Source: Marinomonas foliarum (lineage in GTDB: Bacteria; Pseudomonadota; Gammaproteobacteria; Pseudomonadales; Marinomonadaceae). From it: a stretch of 53,116 nt of DNA. How positions within the stretch are numbered: position 1 is the stretch's first letter; every line of letters starts with the position of its first letter. Made by a program: the position numbers and the translations under genes. Under the pieces are notes generated by a model. That model saw only the letters and a program-made list of their open reading frames with translations. It had not been told where the DNA came from and did no database searches. Location of the stretch: positions 1 through 53,116 of the forward strand of contig NZ_QPJQ01000034.1 in the NCBI RefSeq assembly GCF_003337275.1. The letters run 5' to 3'. Shown here piece after piece: positions 34,892-44,111 of the stretch.

Positions 34892-36877
34892 TCAACTCGC
34901 CAGGGTAAAACGCGCCATCGTTTGTTTCATCGCCGCACTTTGACCACTCAATTCTTCTGCTGCGGCCGCACCTTCAACAGAACCCGCTGCATTTAACTCA
35001 ACAACGTCACCAACCGATGCCATCGCTTCGGTCACTTCGTTCACTGCCAATGCTTGCTCACCGCTGGCGGAGGCGATCTTCGCGACAATAACCGATGTTT
35101 CACTAATGCCGTCAAACACGGCCTGAAGCGATTTATTTGTGCTTTCGGCTATAGCGACACCATTTGCGGTCTTAGATGATGATAGTTGTATCAACTTCGC
35201 CGTTTCGGCCGCGGCGCCGGTACTTCTAGATGCCAAGCCTCGCACCTCATCCGCTACAACCGCAAAGCCTCGTCCTTGCTCGCCCGCTCTTGCCGCTTCA
35301 ATCGCCGCATTAAGCGCCAGTAAATTGGTCTGCTCGGCGATTTCATCAATCGTCTTAATGAAGCCAGCAATACTTTCTCCAGCGCCTTTAATTTCATTCA
35401 TCGCTGTAATCATTTCTCGCATCTGTGCTTGGCCTTCAACGACCGCTTTTTGAGCTTTATCCGCTAGCAGATTCGCCTCTTTAGCGCTTTCGGCGTTTTC
35501 ACTGGTTTGCACTGACAACTGTTCCAATGCCGCCGAAATCGTCTGCAAGTTGTCTTTTTGTTGAGTCGCGCCCTCAGCAAGAGAATGACTAAAGATTGAT
35601 ACTTGTGAACTGCCAGCAGCAATTTGATCGCCTGCATTCTGTATATCCATGAGAATCGTATTTAAATTCTTCACCATATCTTGCAAGGCTTGCCCAAGGC
35701 TGTCTTTGTCTGATGCCAAAACCACTTTTGCCGTCAAATCCCCATCGGCGATTTTTTGAGCTAAAACCGCTTTATCTTTCAGGCTTGCTACCATGACACG
35801 AATAGCTGCGTATAAACTTGCTTCTTGTTCATTATTATCTGGTAACTGAACTTCCAAGTCGCCTCTTGCTACTCCTCGTACAACTTTCGTGACCAGAGCT
35901 GGGTCGCCACCTAATTGCGACGTGGTTGCACGAGTAATCAACCAAGAAATGACAGCACCTAATAAGATGGCAATGACAACAGAGATTTCGATAATAAAGA
36001 CAGCCAACTCATTACTTTCGGTCAATTCAGGCCCAAGTAAATCTTGTTCGTTCTTAATAGATAATTTCAAGTCCTCTGTCATCTTAGTCACAACATTACC
36101 GATTGGGTTCAATGTATTATTCACAATCGCGTTACGATCTAATATAACCGAGACTGTCTGATCAAAGGCTTGCTTATAGATCGCCATGTCCTGAGAAACA
36201 GTTTCTAATAAGGCCTGACGAGCTGGGTTTTGTAGTTCTCGATTTAGTGTCTGTATTTCCGTATTAAGGTTAACCACTTCTTGATTCACTCTTTCAAAGG
36301 CATCAAGCTCATTCGACTCTAGAAACTTCAGGACATACAAACGCGCTAGCAACAAATGTCTCATCGCAAACGATGCATGAAAAGCTGCAGTAACATCGCC
36401 AGCCTCTTTCGCTGAAATCAGTATTTCAGTTAAGTTTCTCTCAATCATCGGGCCTTTAACATTTAAAACTTTCTCAACTAACTCGTTTCTTTTAGTTTTT
36501 AGATTCACCACTTCCTCAAAGCCATTAGAGTAATTAGTCAATGACACCTCTAGCTCGTTAATAGTTTTTAAGTCTTCGGGTGAATTAAGGTCTATCGCTG
36601 CTTCATCGATGAGTGTCTGAGTTTTACCCCAGTAATAGTCAAATGCCTCTTTATCTTTTTCACTTCCGGTTGCTATGTAGCTTTTTTCGTCCATACGGAC
36701 CATTAACATATTTGCTTGAACTCGACCAACTGCATTCGTCGCTCTTGCCATAGAACGGTATTCATCAAAACCACTCGATGCCTTGTCGAGTGCAAAAAAT
36801 GCCGTCGAGCCAACCAAAGCTAAAAGGCCAATAACAATTGCGAAACCTAGATATAACTTTTGTGAGAATGAGAGCAT
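34892..36877 (-). CDS. Methyl-accepting chemotaxis protein
   Basis: The 661-residue chemoreceptor has membrane segments near residues 8-30 and 290-312, and a long periplasmic helical sensor of about 260 residues (HBM-like, two helical bundles, as in the McpS type that senses organic acids). HAMP-like segments lie at about 313-420. The conserved signalling tip [35 protein letters not shown] is complete. Methylation-helix sequences flank it ([30 protein letters not shown]). There is no C-terminal CheR-tether pentapeptide. It is a stand-alone gene; the ligand is unknown. Confidence 0.93.
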   Translation of the reverse strand: MLSFSQKLYLGFAIVIGLLALVGSTAFFALDKASSGFDEYRSMARATNAVGRVQANMLMVRMDEKSYIATGSEKDKEAFDYYWGKTQTLIDEAAIDLNSPEDLKTINELEVSLTNYSNGFEEVVNLKTKRNELVEKVLNVKGPMIERNLTEILISAKEAGDVTAAFHASFAMRHLLLARLYVLKFLESNELDAFERVNQEVVNLNTEIQTLNRELQNPARQALLETVSQDMAIYKQAFDQTVSVILDRNAIVNNTLNPIGNVVTKMTEDLKLSIKNEQDLLGPELTESNELAVFIIEISVVIAILLGAVISWLITRATTSQLGGDPALVTKVVRGVARGDLEVQLPDNNEQEASLYAAIRVMVASLKDKAVLAQKIADGDLTAKVVLASDKDSLGQALQDMVKNLNTILMDIQNAGDQIAAGSSQVSIFSHSLAEGATQQKDNLQTISAALEQLSVQTSENAESAKEANLLADKAQKAVVEGQAQMREMITAMNEIKGAGESIAGFIKTIDEIAEQTNLLALNAAIEAARAGEQGRGFAVVADEVRGLASRSTGAAAETAKLIQLSSSKTANGVAIAESTNKSLQAVFDGISETSVIVAKIASASGEQALAVNEVTEAMASVGDVVELNAAGSVEGAAAAEELSGQSAAMKQTMARFTLAS

Positions 36878-36977
36878 ATTCCTTTACCTCATATTGAAAA
36901 TGGAGAGTTCCAACATGGAATATAGAACAAAAAGTGCAAAAAAAAAGAAAGGACTTGTATTTTTTTGTAATGCATAT

Positions 36978-37012
36978 AAAAGAGCGCTTTTATCCAAACA
37001 AAAGCGCTCTTT
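36978..37012 (-). terminator. Terminator of the five-gene phosphate-linked operon
   Basis: AAAAGAGCGCTTTT with AAAAGCGCTCTTT gives a stem of about 11-13 bp just 17 bp after the amphi-Trp stop on the minus strand, then TTTTATATG. It closes the operon before the chemoreceptor gene. Confidence 0.82.
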
Positions 37013-37028
37013 GGGAGGGTGAACAGCA

Positions 37029-37298
37029 TCAAGACAATATATTAGGTGCTGTTTTATTAAGACGCTTAGGGTGTTTTTCCCAGCGTACTTTGACTTCGAA
37101 CTGTTGACTGTCTTCATCTTCATAAGCACGCACCTTAAGACGCATGAGACCTTTTGGATCAAGCGTTAACGAGCCTTCTTTTTCTTCGCTGAATTCCAGT
37201 TTGCCTTTCGACAAACCTTTTGACAGGGCTTTTAGGACATCTTGAATATCGTCGGCATCCAATAAGGCTTCGTATTTAAATTCTGTTTTCGATTTCAT
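37029..37298 (-). CDS. Amphi-Trp domain small protein
   Basis: The 89-residue protein has the shape of the amphi-Trp domain. An N-terminal helix region with LDADDIQDVLKALSKGLSKGKLEF is followed by strands ending in FEVKVRWEKH, where alternating hydrophobic residues lead to the conserved Trp. The role of the domain is unknown. In my memory it recurs beside HprK-related and ATP-grasp genes, as here. It is the last gene of the operon, 5 bp after the phosphoesterase stop. Confidence 0.8.
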   Translation of the reverse strand: MKSKTEFKYEALLDADDIQDVLKALSKGLSKGKLEFSEEKEGSLTLDPKGLMRLKVRAYEDEDSQQFEVKVRWEKHPKRLNKTAPNILS

Positions 37299-37303
37299 AA
37301 TGC

Positions 37304-38629
37304 TTATCCGTAGATTCCTTGCAGTTCTTCGGCCGAAATGACTTTTGCGGTCGGGTAATCGCAGCTTAGCCCAACAACGCCAGTGTCTTTACCAATCAAG
37401 GTCGCACCAATACCGTGGCCTTTTAACCCTTCCGCTGTTCGAGAGTGACAGTCCAAGGTGATATCCGCTTCCACATGCACCAAGCCTTTTTTAATAGTAA
37501 TACGCTGGCCTTGCTGGCGGTTGATATGACCTTGTACCACAACATGAATACCGGCTTTGTGAATGGCTTTAACGCCTCGATGAGTCAATGGGAGATCGGC
37601 GTCACGGTATTTGGTTCTAAACGTGTTGGCTATAGAGCTGTAGTAAAAGCTAAACAGGTCACGACGCTTCAAATTCTGGTGGAAGGCTTTATTCGCATAC
37701 TTGGTGCCGCTTTTCAGTAGCATTTGCCCCATGCTGTCATCTAAACCGGCATGCAAAAACAAGAATGAACCACGCTTGGCGACCAACTCCATCTTGCGGA
37801 AAAACCAATTGAATTCGCCCTTCTTGTGCAAAAACAACTGCTGGCATTTCAATGAGGTCGCATACACTTGTCGTAAGCTCAATCCAGCCGACAAGCAGTG
37901 TTTCTCGAAACTGTGATTTTTCGATTCCATCTTGCGCACTTCACGGTCGATGCCTTCTGCAGTCAAAAAGCCGGCCGCGTGAAATGGGAACGCTTTAAAC
38001 CAGTCATCTCCTGGGAATAACAACTCTCGACACTCGTCTTCATCGGGAATTTTCTTATCCCATTTCGTATCCGCTAAATATTCATCGAAGACTTCACGAA
38101 ACAGCGGCACAACTTTTTTGCCCATGCGCACGAAAAAATGCTGGTTACCCACGTCTTTTTTACGCGCCAACGCTAACAAGCCCATCAGTAACCGTAAATC
38201 ATGATTACCAGCCAATAAAGTCACCCGCGCTTTTAGCTTATAAAGCTGTTTGACACTACGCAGTAACTCAAGATTACTCGGCCCTTTGTCCAAGCAATCA
38301 CCACCGACGATAATCTCAGACTGCCTGCCTTTTTTGGTCAGAGAAAGATGCCCCAAGCCCGATTTTTTCTTGCGCTCTGCCACGCCTGCCGCGATCAAGG
38401 AATTTTCAAAGGCGACTGCATCCGCATGAGGATCAGAAATAAACACCACGGAACGTTTTGGCCAGCGCAGCCTATTTTTCTTGAATAAAGAAGGCGTTTT
38501 GCTTGCTTCTAAAACATGACTATTCACCGAGCTTTCATCCCGAGGCCAAGCGGTCCACTCGCTCGGTAAGCGAGCGATAATGTCAGCATGATGAGGGCGG
38601 TCTGTGACGGTTGGGATGGGGCTTTGCAT
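37304..38629 (-). CDS. PPP-type metallophosphoesterase
   Basis: The protein of about 441 residues (452 from an ATG 33 bp upstream) has the calcineurin-like metal motifs SDPHAD, GGDCLDKGPS, LLAGNHDLRLL, FLHAGLD and VQGHINR. It resembles symmetrical Ap4A hydrolase and protein phosphatases but carries extra insertions (about 110 residues between GNHD and the later histidines). It should remove phosphate from a protein, nucleotide or small molecule. I prefer the inner ATG because AAAAGG precedes it, though at 11 bases. It is the fourth gene of the operon, right after the HPr-kinase-like gene, so it may oppose that enzyme. Confidence 0.87.
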   Translation of the reverse strand: MQSPIPTVTDRPHHADIIARLPSEWTAWPRDESSVNSHVLEASKTPSLFKKNRLRWPKRSVVFISDPHADAVAFENSLIAAGVAERKKKSGLGHLSLTKKGRQSEIIVGGDCLDKGPSNLELLRSVKQLYKLKARVTLLAGNHDLRLLMGLLALARKKDVGNQHFFVRMGKKVVPLFREVFDEYLADTKWDKKIPDEDECRELLFPGDDWFKAFPFHAAGFLTAEGIDREVRKMESKNHSFEKHCLSAGLSLRQVYATSLKCQQLFLHKKGEFNWFFRKMELVAKRGSFLFLHAGLDDSMGQMLLKSGTKYANKAFHQNLKRRDLFSFYYSSIANTFRTKYRDADLPLTHRGVKAIHKAGIHVVVQGHINRQQGQRITIKKGLVHVEADITLDCHSRTAEGLKGHGIGATLIGKDTGVVGLSCDYPTAKVISAEELQGIYG

Positions 38630-38680
38630 TGTATTGGTTACCTTTTCTATTAAAAGAGCCATTAATCAGGCGCGTGGCAT

Positions 38681-39766
38681 TCAGTCCAACGCAGCGATTA
38701 ATTCATAAGCACGATCAAAGTCGATCTTGCCAGTGAGTCGATAAACGTCGGCATTCGCCAGTTCACTACAATAGTGCGCCACAGAGTCAATGGCGTTTAG
38801 GTCGGCAAACTCACCGCTCTGATCTTGATAAAACGGCCCCGGACGTTTACGCAACCCTTCGATAACTTCGGCCTGAGACGACAAATCAACCGACTCTAAT
38901 TGTGTCGCCTCAGAGCTATCTAATGACCAGTCCAACATAATGAGACGAGACAAGTTCCCTGCCAGGCAAACACGGTTTGGGCCGTATTCATCTTCGATTT
39001 GAACATCGTATTTTTCTTCCAAAGACCACAGCTCACTTTGCGGCATTTGGCGCAAGGCTTGCTGGCGCGCTTCTGGCAAAATGTGACGTAAACGCTCGGC
39101 ATGTAACAAGGTACCTGGGTTTACTCGCGGCAGTTTAGCCAAGCCGATGGTTTGCGTACCTTGCTCAGTCTTTTTAAACAGAATGCGATCGTTGGTGAGA
39201 AAATCACGCTCAGGATTTTCCAGACAACGCAGCATCAAGGTGGACTTGCCACCGCCCGATCCAGCAGCAATGGCAGTGGCTTGGCCGTTTACACAAAACG
39301 CTGACGCGTGGCCCAAGGTGAAGCCTTCGCGTAAGTAATGATTCAAAAACTGATTGTTAATGAAGTTGATGATTTGTGCCAAGTTAGAGGCGCAGGGCCC
39401 CACAGCAACCGCATGATCTGGGCGCTGTAAAAACGCCATACCGGTTTTGAACTTTTTAATCCAACGTCCACCAGCCACATCAAGATAACCTTCTTTACGG
39501 CCTTGTTTACCTTCTTCACGTGGCACATTTAACCAATCAAGCTCATCGCCAACGACGTTTTGCTCCATCACATACAAGTTCAAAGACGTTGTGGTGTGAG
39601 CCTCGGCCTTCAAATAACTACGATAATAATCAGCAATACCAGCTAACAACATGCCTTCATTGGAATGCACGATAACCGATAAGTCGGCAAAGTGAAGTCG
39701 AATCGTTTCGTCACAATGACTTAGCGCTTCGTTTACATGGGGCAAGTTCAATAGGGTTTTAATCAT
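38681..39766 (-). CDS. HPr kinase-related P-loop protein
   Basis: The 361-residue protein (start ATG overlapping the previous stop as ATGA, with AAGGAG 8 bases upstream) has an HprK-like C-terminal core: strand GHASAFCVNGQATAIAAGSGGGKST with the P-loop at about 168-176, then DFLTNDRILF, where HPr kinase has its catalytic and metal-binding acidic residues. The N-terminal 140 residues are not those of classical HprK. No HPr gene is near. It matches in kind the 'HprK-related kinase B' family, which I recall as part of the so-called GAK gene set. Likely a kinase of an unknown small molecule or protein. Confidence 0.83.
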   Translation of the reverse strand: MIKTLLNLPHVNEALSHCDETIRLHFADLSVIVHSNEGMLLAGIADYYRSYLKAEAHTTTSLNLYVMEQNVVGDELDWLNVPREEGKQGRKEGYLDVAGGRWIKKFKTGMAFLQRPDHAVAVGPCASNLAQIINFINNQFLNHYLREGFTLGHASAFCVNGQATAIAAGSGGGKSTLMLRCLENPERDFLTNDRILFKKTEQGTQTIGLAKLPRVNPGTLLHAERLRHILPEARQQALRQMPQSELWSLEEKYDVQIEDEYGPNRVCLAGNLSRLIMLDWSLDSSEATQLESVDLSSQAEVIEGLRKRPGPFYQDQSGEFADLNAIDSVAHYCSELANADVYRLTGKIDFDRAYELIAALD

Positions 39767-40689
39767 GATGCCATCTCCTTCTTTTGCAATACGCCTTCTT
39801 GTACAACACATTCTCGCAAAATATAGTCCGCATACACACTGGCGGCGTCGATATCGCAACCTTCTAAAGCGCCTTTGAAGCCACCAAAAGCCGACACTTC
39901 AAACACTACTGGACCTTGATCGGTCAGGGCAATATCTACGGTAGTGAAACTCAGGTCATAACAAGATTGGGCGCGGCGACCTAAGTCAATCAACGCGGCA
40001 TCAGGCTCAAATTTCTCATACTTGCCACCGCTGTTAATCGTGGTGTTCCAAGAGTCTTTATTGCCGACCCTCGCATAAGTACAAAGGTATTCACCGCCAA
40101 CAAACACCATGCCTAAATCTCGACCATCTAATTTCACCGTTTGCTGTATATAATAAATGGACTGACTCTGACGATACTCTTCCAACGCGTTGCGAACAAA
40201 TTCGTCACTGTCGTCTTCGGTCAACATAATCATGCCGCGGGCTTTGGTGGAATAGAGGGGTTTTAATATCGCGGAGCCAAATTCTCGCACTGTAGCAAAA
40301 GCTTGTTCTGGGTTCTCTGTGATGCGCGTTTTCGGCATAGGAATGTTGCCTTGCTGCAACGCCAGAGTACCGCTTAAGCGGTTTACCAAATTACCCACAC
40401 TTTGAGTTGGGCTAAACAGTTTGACGCCAGCGCGTTCTGCATAAGACAACAAATGAATACGGTCTTCTGTGGCAGGCGCATAGACTTCGCTGATCTTCTT
40501 GATGATCAAACCGTCTAGCGTCATCAAATCTAAGTCTTGAAACATCAATTGATTGGTGTCTAAGCGCAACTCAACTTGGCTCATATCGATCACAGCACGA
40601 AAGCCAGTTCGCTCTTCAAGGCGATCCGCCAATACTTCTGTGGACCATTTTCCCGGGATGCCAATGACCCCGATTTTCGGCTTATTCAA
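39763..40689 (-). CDS. ATP-grasp enzyme, GAK-system type
   Basis: The 308-residue protein is a RimK-like ATP-grasp ligase: GSAILKPLYSTKARGMIMLTE (ATP site), IYYIQQTVKLDGRDLGMVFVGGEYLCTYARV, and the metal-binding end TTVDIALTDQGPVVFEVSAFGGF. The glutamate is kept, but the usual final Asn is Ser in EVSAFGGF, so the second metal site differs from RimK. It starts with TTG, strongly supported by AAGGAG 7 bases upstream, overlapping the preceding gene by 8 bp. The following HprK-like gene overlaps its stop. Probably joins an amino acid or similar group to a carrier; substrate unknown. Confidence 0.85.
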   Translation of the reverse strand: MNKPKIGVIGIPGKWSTEVLADRLEERTGFRAVIDMSQVELRLDTNQLMFQDLDLMTLDGLIIKKISEVYAPATEDRIHLLSYAERAGVKLFSPTQSVGNLVNRLSGTLALQQGNIPMPKTRITENPEQAFATVREFGSAILKPLYSTKARGMIMLTEDDSDEFVRNALEEYRQSQSIYYIQQTVKLDGRDLGMVFVGGEYLCTYARVGNKDSWNTTINSGGKYEKFEPDAALIDLGRRAQSCYDLSFTTVDIALTDQGPVVFEVSAFGGFKGALEGCDIDAASVYADYILRECVVQEGVLQKKEMAS

Positions 40690-42367
40690 CGTAAAGCTCC
40701 TTAAGCGGTAAGGTAAATGTTTGGGCTTGTTCTGTGGTGCGTTCTTCTGACGACAGCTTTGCTAAGCGCTCCAGCAAATAGCGAGCACGTAAATGCATTC
40801 GAGAAGCCAGTTTTTTATCAAAAATAAAGCGTGTAGAAGTCGCAAAAGAACGGGCTAGCCCGGCGGCTAAGCGCACCTCAAACGTGGCATCTTGTTGGCG
40901 AGCAGCAAAGCGTCGACCAAAGCGATACACCTCTTTGGCGCTTTCCATCATCTGTGTTCGCGTCTCACCACTTAATACTTGCAAGCGGTAAATAGAGACC
41001 ATTAACACCGACAAATCCTGAACATAATCAAAGTAAGACGCGCGATGCAGATCAATAAAATACACACGTTTTTCCGAGTCATCGTAAATCAGATTATCGA
41101 CGTTAAAATCCCCGTGGGTCAGCACGGAAAAAGGCGCTCGCCATTGAGCTTCGTGTACCGCTACGCGACGTACTAACTCATCAAAGCTTAGACTGGTGTA
41201 ACCACAAATGCGTTCTTCGTCTTTAAAAAATTCAGGATGAACCTTACGACTGTCGCCAATGCGTTTTTGCAGTTGTTTCATGAAATTCGCCGTACAAGAC
41301 TCCGGCGTTAGACTGGCTTTCCATGTTTGATTAAGGGTTTTAAATAAGACTTTTAGCGCGGCTTGTGTGCCCTCTTGGTCACCATCGAGTAACAAAGCTT
41401 CCAAGGTCTTTCCTGGAATATGTTCGATCAATAAAGACGATTGCCCATTGCTGTCATCGCTCTTCCCATTGATTTGAGATGTGCCTGTTTGAGAAAGAAC
41501 GCTAGGGGCTAATCTAGGATCAATATTGCGCCATTGATTCACGCCAGCCACTTCTTCTTCAATCTTGTCGCGATCGCCTTCTTTGTAAACCGCCAACACC
41601 TCTTTACCAGATTCATCCTTATGAGTAATCGCCGCAATCGCACTGCCAGAGCGAGTCAACGCCAAGCGGCGAACTTTCAAATCTCGCAGGTCATAATTTA
41701 GGTTGGTCGCGCTGTCCAATAAATGGGGGTAATTTTGCAATGTCGCCACTTGGCCAAGATCCGCTTTAATCAAGGCTTCAGCCACCACGCCTAATTGTTC
41801 TATCAGACGTTTCACACTGACATTGCTTAGAATCGCAGCGCGCAGTTGGTCATCGCTCAGATCGAACTTCGCTTGCAAAGTTAACGCTTGCAGCTCGTTA
41901 TAGCTTGCCAGTAGCTTATGCGTGCGTCGGCCTAGCTTGATACCCGTTCGTCGACGATTTTCGCTCACACCGACTTTCACTAAGCGCAAAGCACGTCTGA
42001 TACGTTTCACCAACTTGCGGCACTCTGGCCCAGTCGGATGCTCGTAGGCTTCCTCTAGCGTGCCCTCACGGACACAATCGAAACAATGCTTGGTCAACAT
42101 CTCAAGGGCGATCACCAAGGTATGCATGCCACTGACTTGCGCATGGAAGGTGGTATGAGCTTTGCGACGCTCTAATAAACGTGCCGTTTCAATATCGGCT
42201 TTTTCACGCAGCGCTTGCACATAACCACGACGCCCACGAATGCTCGACAATAACTCAACAGAACCTGATGTAAAAAAAAGCTCAACGAGATGACAGTGTG
42301 TTTCGACCTCATGCAAGAGAAAAGACACATGCTCTTGTAGAGTCGCCACAACTGGGGTTGAAGGCAT
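40682..42367 (-). CDS. PhoU-like domain fused to an aminoglycoside-phosphotransferase-like kinase
   Basis: The 561-residue protein is the first gene of the operon. Residues 1-215 are nearly all helix with the amphipathic pattern of PhoU/YkaA-type domains (ELLSSIRGRRGYVQALREKADIE; later IEQLGVVAEALIKADLGQV). Residues 230-530 form an APH/choline-kinase-like fold with SLLIEHIPGKTLEALL, catalytic loop LTHGDFNVDNLIYDD (His about 418) and metal-binding VYFIDLHRA (Asp about 439). So the catalytic residues of a small-molecule kinase are present. PhoU domains sense phosphate status. Fusion of the two is unusual. A PhoB box lies upstream. Substrate unknown. Confidence 0.82.
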   Translation of the reverse strand: MPSTPVVATLQEHVSFLLHEVETHCHLVELFFTSGSVELLSSIRGRRGYVQALREKADIETARLLERRKAHTTFHAQVSGMHTLVIALEMLTKHCFDCVREGTLEEAYEHPTGPECRKLVKRIRRALRLVKVGVSENRRRTGIKLGRRTHKLLASYNELQALTLQAKFDLSDDQLRAAILSNVSVKRLIEQLGVVAEALIKADLGQVATLQNYPHLLDSATNLNYDLRDLKVRRLALTRSGSAIAAITHKDESGKEVLAVYKEGDRDKIEEEVAGVNQWRNIDPRLAPSVLSQTGTSQINGKSDDSNGQSSLLIEHIPGKTLEALLLDGDQEGTQAALKVLFKTLNQTWKASLTPESCTANFMKQLQKRIGDSRKVHPEFFKDEERICGYTSLSFDELVRRVAVHEAQWRAPFSVLTHGDFNVDNLIYDDSEKRVYFIDLHRASYFDYVQDLSVLMVSIYRLQVLSGETRTQMMESAKEVYRFGRRFAARQQDATFEVRLAAGLARSFATSTRFIFDKKLASRMHLRARYLLERLAKLSSEERTTEQAQTFTLPLKELYVE

Positions 42368-42423
42368 AACATTTTTCCCTACTACTTTTACCTTTGACTA
42401 TACAGACAGTAGAAAGCATCAAG

Positions 42424-42441
42424 ATGACAGTTATGTGACAA
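42424..42441 (-). promoter_or_regulatory. PhoB box upstream of the five-gene operon
   Basis: Read on the minus strand: TTGTCACATAACTGTCAT. It is two 7-bp direct repeats (TTGTCAC and CTGTCAT) with a 4-bp AT spacer, against the known consensus CTGTCAT-n4-CTGTCAT; the second repeat is perfect and the first matches 5 of 7. It points toward the PhoU-fusion gene, whose ATG is 56 bp further. A possible -10 (TCTACT) lies 10 bp after the box, the usual distance for PhoB promoters; TATAGT lies at 21 bp. Confidence 0.75.
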
Positions 42442-42580
42442 GTCGATATCTAACTGCATGATAAGCAAATGAACCATCCGCTTCATTGTTTAAAATACCA
42501 TCACTTAAAACATGACTTGTCGTCCAAAATATCGTTACTATCGAATGATAAGAAATGTTTCCAGATCAAGGATGTGCTTC

Positions 42581-44098
42581 ATGACAATTAATTTTAGACA
42601 AAAAATTCGATCTAACCGCCTTCATAACAGCCGTAATTCTGACGACACAAAAATAGCGCCACAGGGCGACTTCGAAAGTGACAGAGGGCGCATTATAAAT
42701 TCCGCAGCTATTCGTCGCTTGCAGCAGAAAACACAAGTCTTTCCTCTTGAGCGCAATGCTGCCGTACGCAGTCGTTTGACCCATTCTATGGAAGTACAGC
42801 AAGTTGGGCGTTACATTAGCCAGTTGGTATTTCAGAGTTTGTCGAAAGACAGGGGAAAGCTAGAGGAATATGGACTGACTGGATTAGACCGCCAATTTGA
42901 ATCCATCGTCGAAATGTCTTGTCTAATGCATGATGTGGGCAACCCGCCCTTCGGTCACTTTGGTGAAGACACCATGATCAAATGGTTTGAGAAACATACA
43001 AGCCAATTTCTTAAGCGTTTTATGCCAGATACTGACGACTCAGACATCAAACTCAACGACGAACTGACCGCTCTAGAACGTGACATCTGTAACTTTGAAG
43101 GTAATGCTCAAGCCATTCGCTTAGTACACAGTTTGCTTGCGCTCAACCTCACCTATAGCCAACTGTCTGGCATTATAAAATACACTCGTCGTGGCGATAC
43201 TTCCAAGCCAGACAAAAATTACCTACAAAAAAAGGTCGGCTTTTATTTGAGTGAAGCGCCCTTTATCAAAGCATTAAGAGAAGCGTTAAATATTCAAGAA
43301 GGAAGACGCTCCCCCTTCGCTTACATAATGGAAGCCGCTGACGATATTTCTTATGGTGTGGCTGATATCGAAGATGCCGAAGAGAAAGGCATTTTAGCTA
43401 TTACGGATTTACCAAACATTTTACGTGAAGAATTTATCAATACTTGCCAATCAGATGATTTCAAACTGCCAGTCAATCAAATGATGGATGAGATTATTGC
43501 CTCTGCCGAATCCATGTATCGACAAAACAAAATCGACAGTATGTTCTTTGTTGGACTGCGTGTAGGCATCAATAAAGAACTGCCGAAATACGCTTGTAAA
43601 CGTTTTATCGACAATATCGATGCCGTATTCCACGGCTCTTTTAACAACGCCCTAATTGAGGATGGTAGCTATCATCATGCCGTGGTCGAAACACTCAAAA
43701 CAGTGGCTCGAAAATACGCCTTCAGCACGCCTGAAGTAGAAGGACAAGAGCTACAAGGCTACCGAATCATCAATGGACTACTGGATATTTATGCCCCATT
43801 ACTCAAACTAGACAGAGCCAGCTTCAACAAGGTTCTAGACAACGATATAAAAGCACCCGCATACGAGGCGAGAGTATTTAGAAAACTCTCACAAAAACAC
43901 ATTCGTGCCTATCGAGCCGCCATCGAAGACAAAACTCTGACTGACTTCAAAACTCATTTCAAAGGCAGCACACTTGAACCCATTAGCGACGATACGTGGG
44001 AGTTTTACTTTCGTTGTCGCTTAATTCAAGACTACATCAGCGGCATGACCGACCAATTCGCCTACGACGAATACCGCGCCTTGCATGTGATTGATTAG
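42581..44098 (+). CDS. dgt: dGTP triphosphohydrolase
   Basis: The 505-residue protein equals E. coli Dgt in length and is closely similar from its first residues ([51 protein letters not shown]). It carries the HD-domain metal ligands (H in LTHSMEV, HD in [16 protein letters not shown]). It cuts dGTP to deoxyguanosine and triphosphate. I chose the ATG at 42581 because AAGGA stands 8 bases upstream and it aligns with the E. coli start. It is divergent from the PhoB-box operon, with 213 bp between start codons, and heads a run of four genes. Confidence 0.96.
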   Translation: MTINFRQKIRSNRLHNSRNSDDTKIAPQGDFESDRGRIINSAAIRRLQQKTQVFPLERNAAVRSRLTHSMEVQQVGRYISQLVFQSLSKDRGKLEEYGLTGLDRQFESIVEMSCLMHDVGNPPFGHFGEDTMIKWFEKHTSQFLKRFMPDTDDSDIKLNDELTALERDICNFEGNAQAIRLVHSLLALNLTYSQLSGIIKYTRRGDTSKPDKNYLQKKVGFYLSEAPFIKALREALNIQEGRRSPFAYIMEAADDISYGVADIEDAEEKGILAITDLPNILREEFINTCQSDDFKLPVNQMMDEIIASAESMYRQNKIDSMFFVGLRVGINKELPKYACKRFIDNIDAVFHGSFNNALIEDGSYHHAVVETLKTVARKYAFSTPEVEGQELQGYRIINGLLDIYAPLLKLDRASFNKVLDNDIKAPAYEARVFRKLSQKHIRAYRAAIEDKTLTDFKTHFKGSTLEPISDDTWEFYFRCRLIQDYISGMTDQFAYDEYRALHVID

Positions 44099-44111
44099 AA
44101 AAGGAGGCAAT

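Noticed and set aside
37029..42367. Reading the HprK-like operon as a PTS or anti-phage defence system
   Set aside because: There are no HPr, EI or EII genes and no nuclease, reverse transcriptase, TIR or other effector typical of defence islands. The PhoB box and PhoU-like domain favour phosphate physiology.
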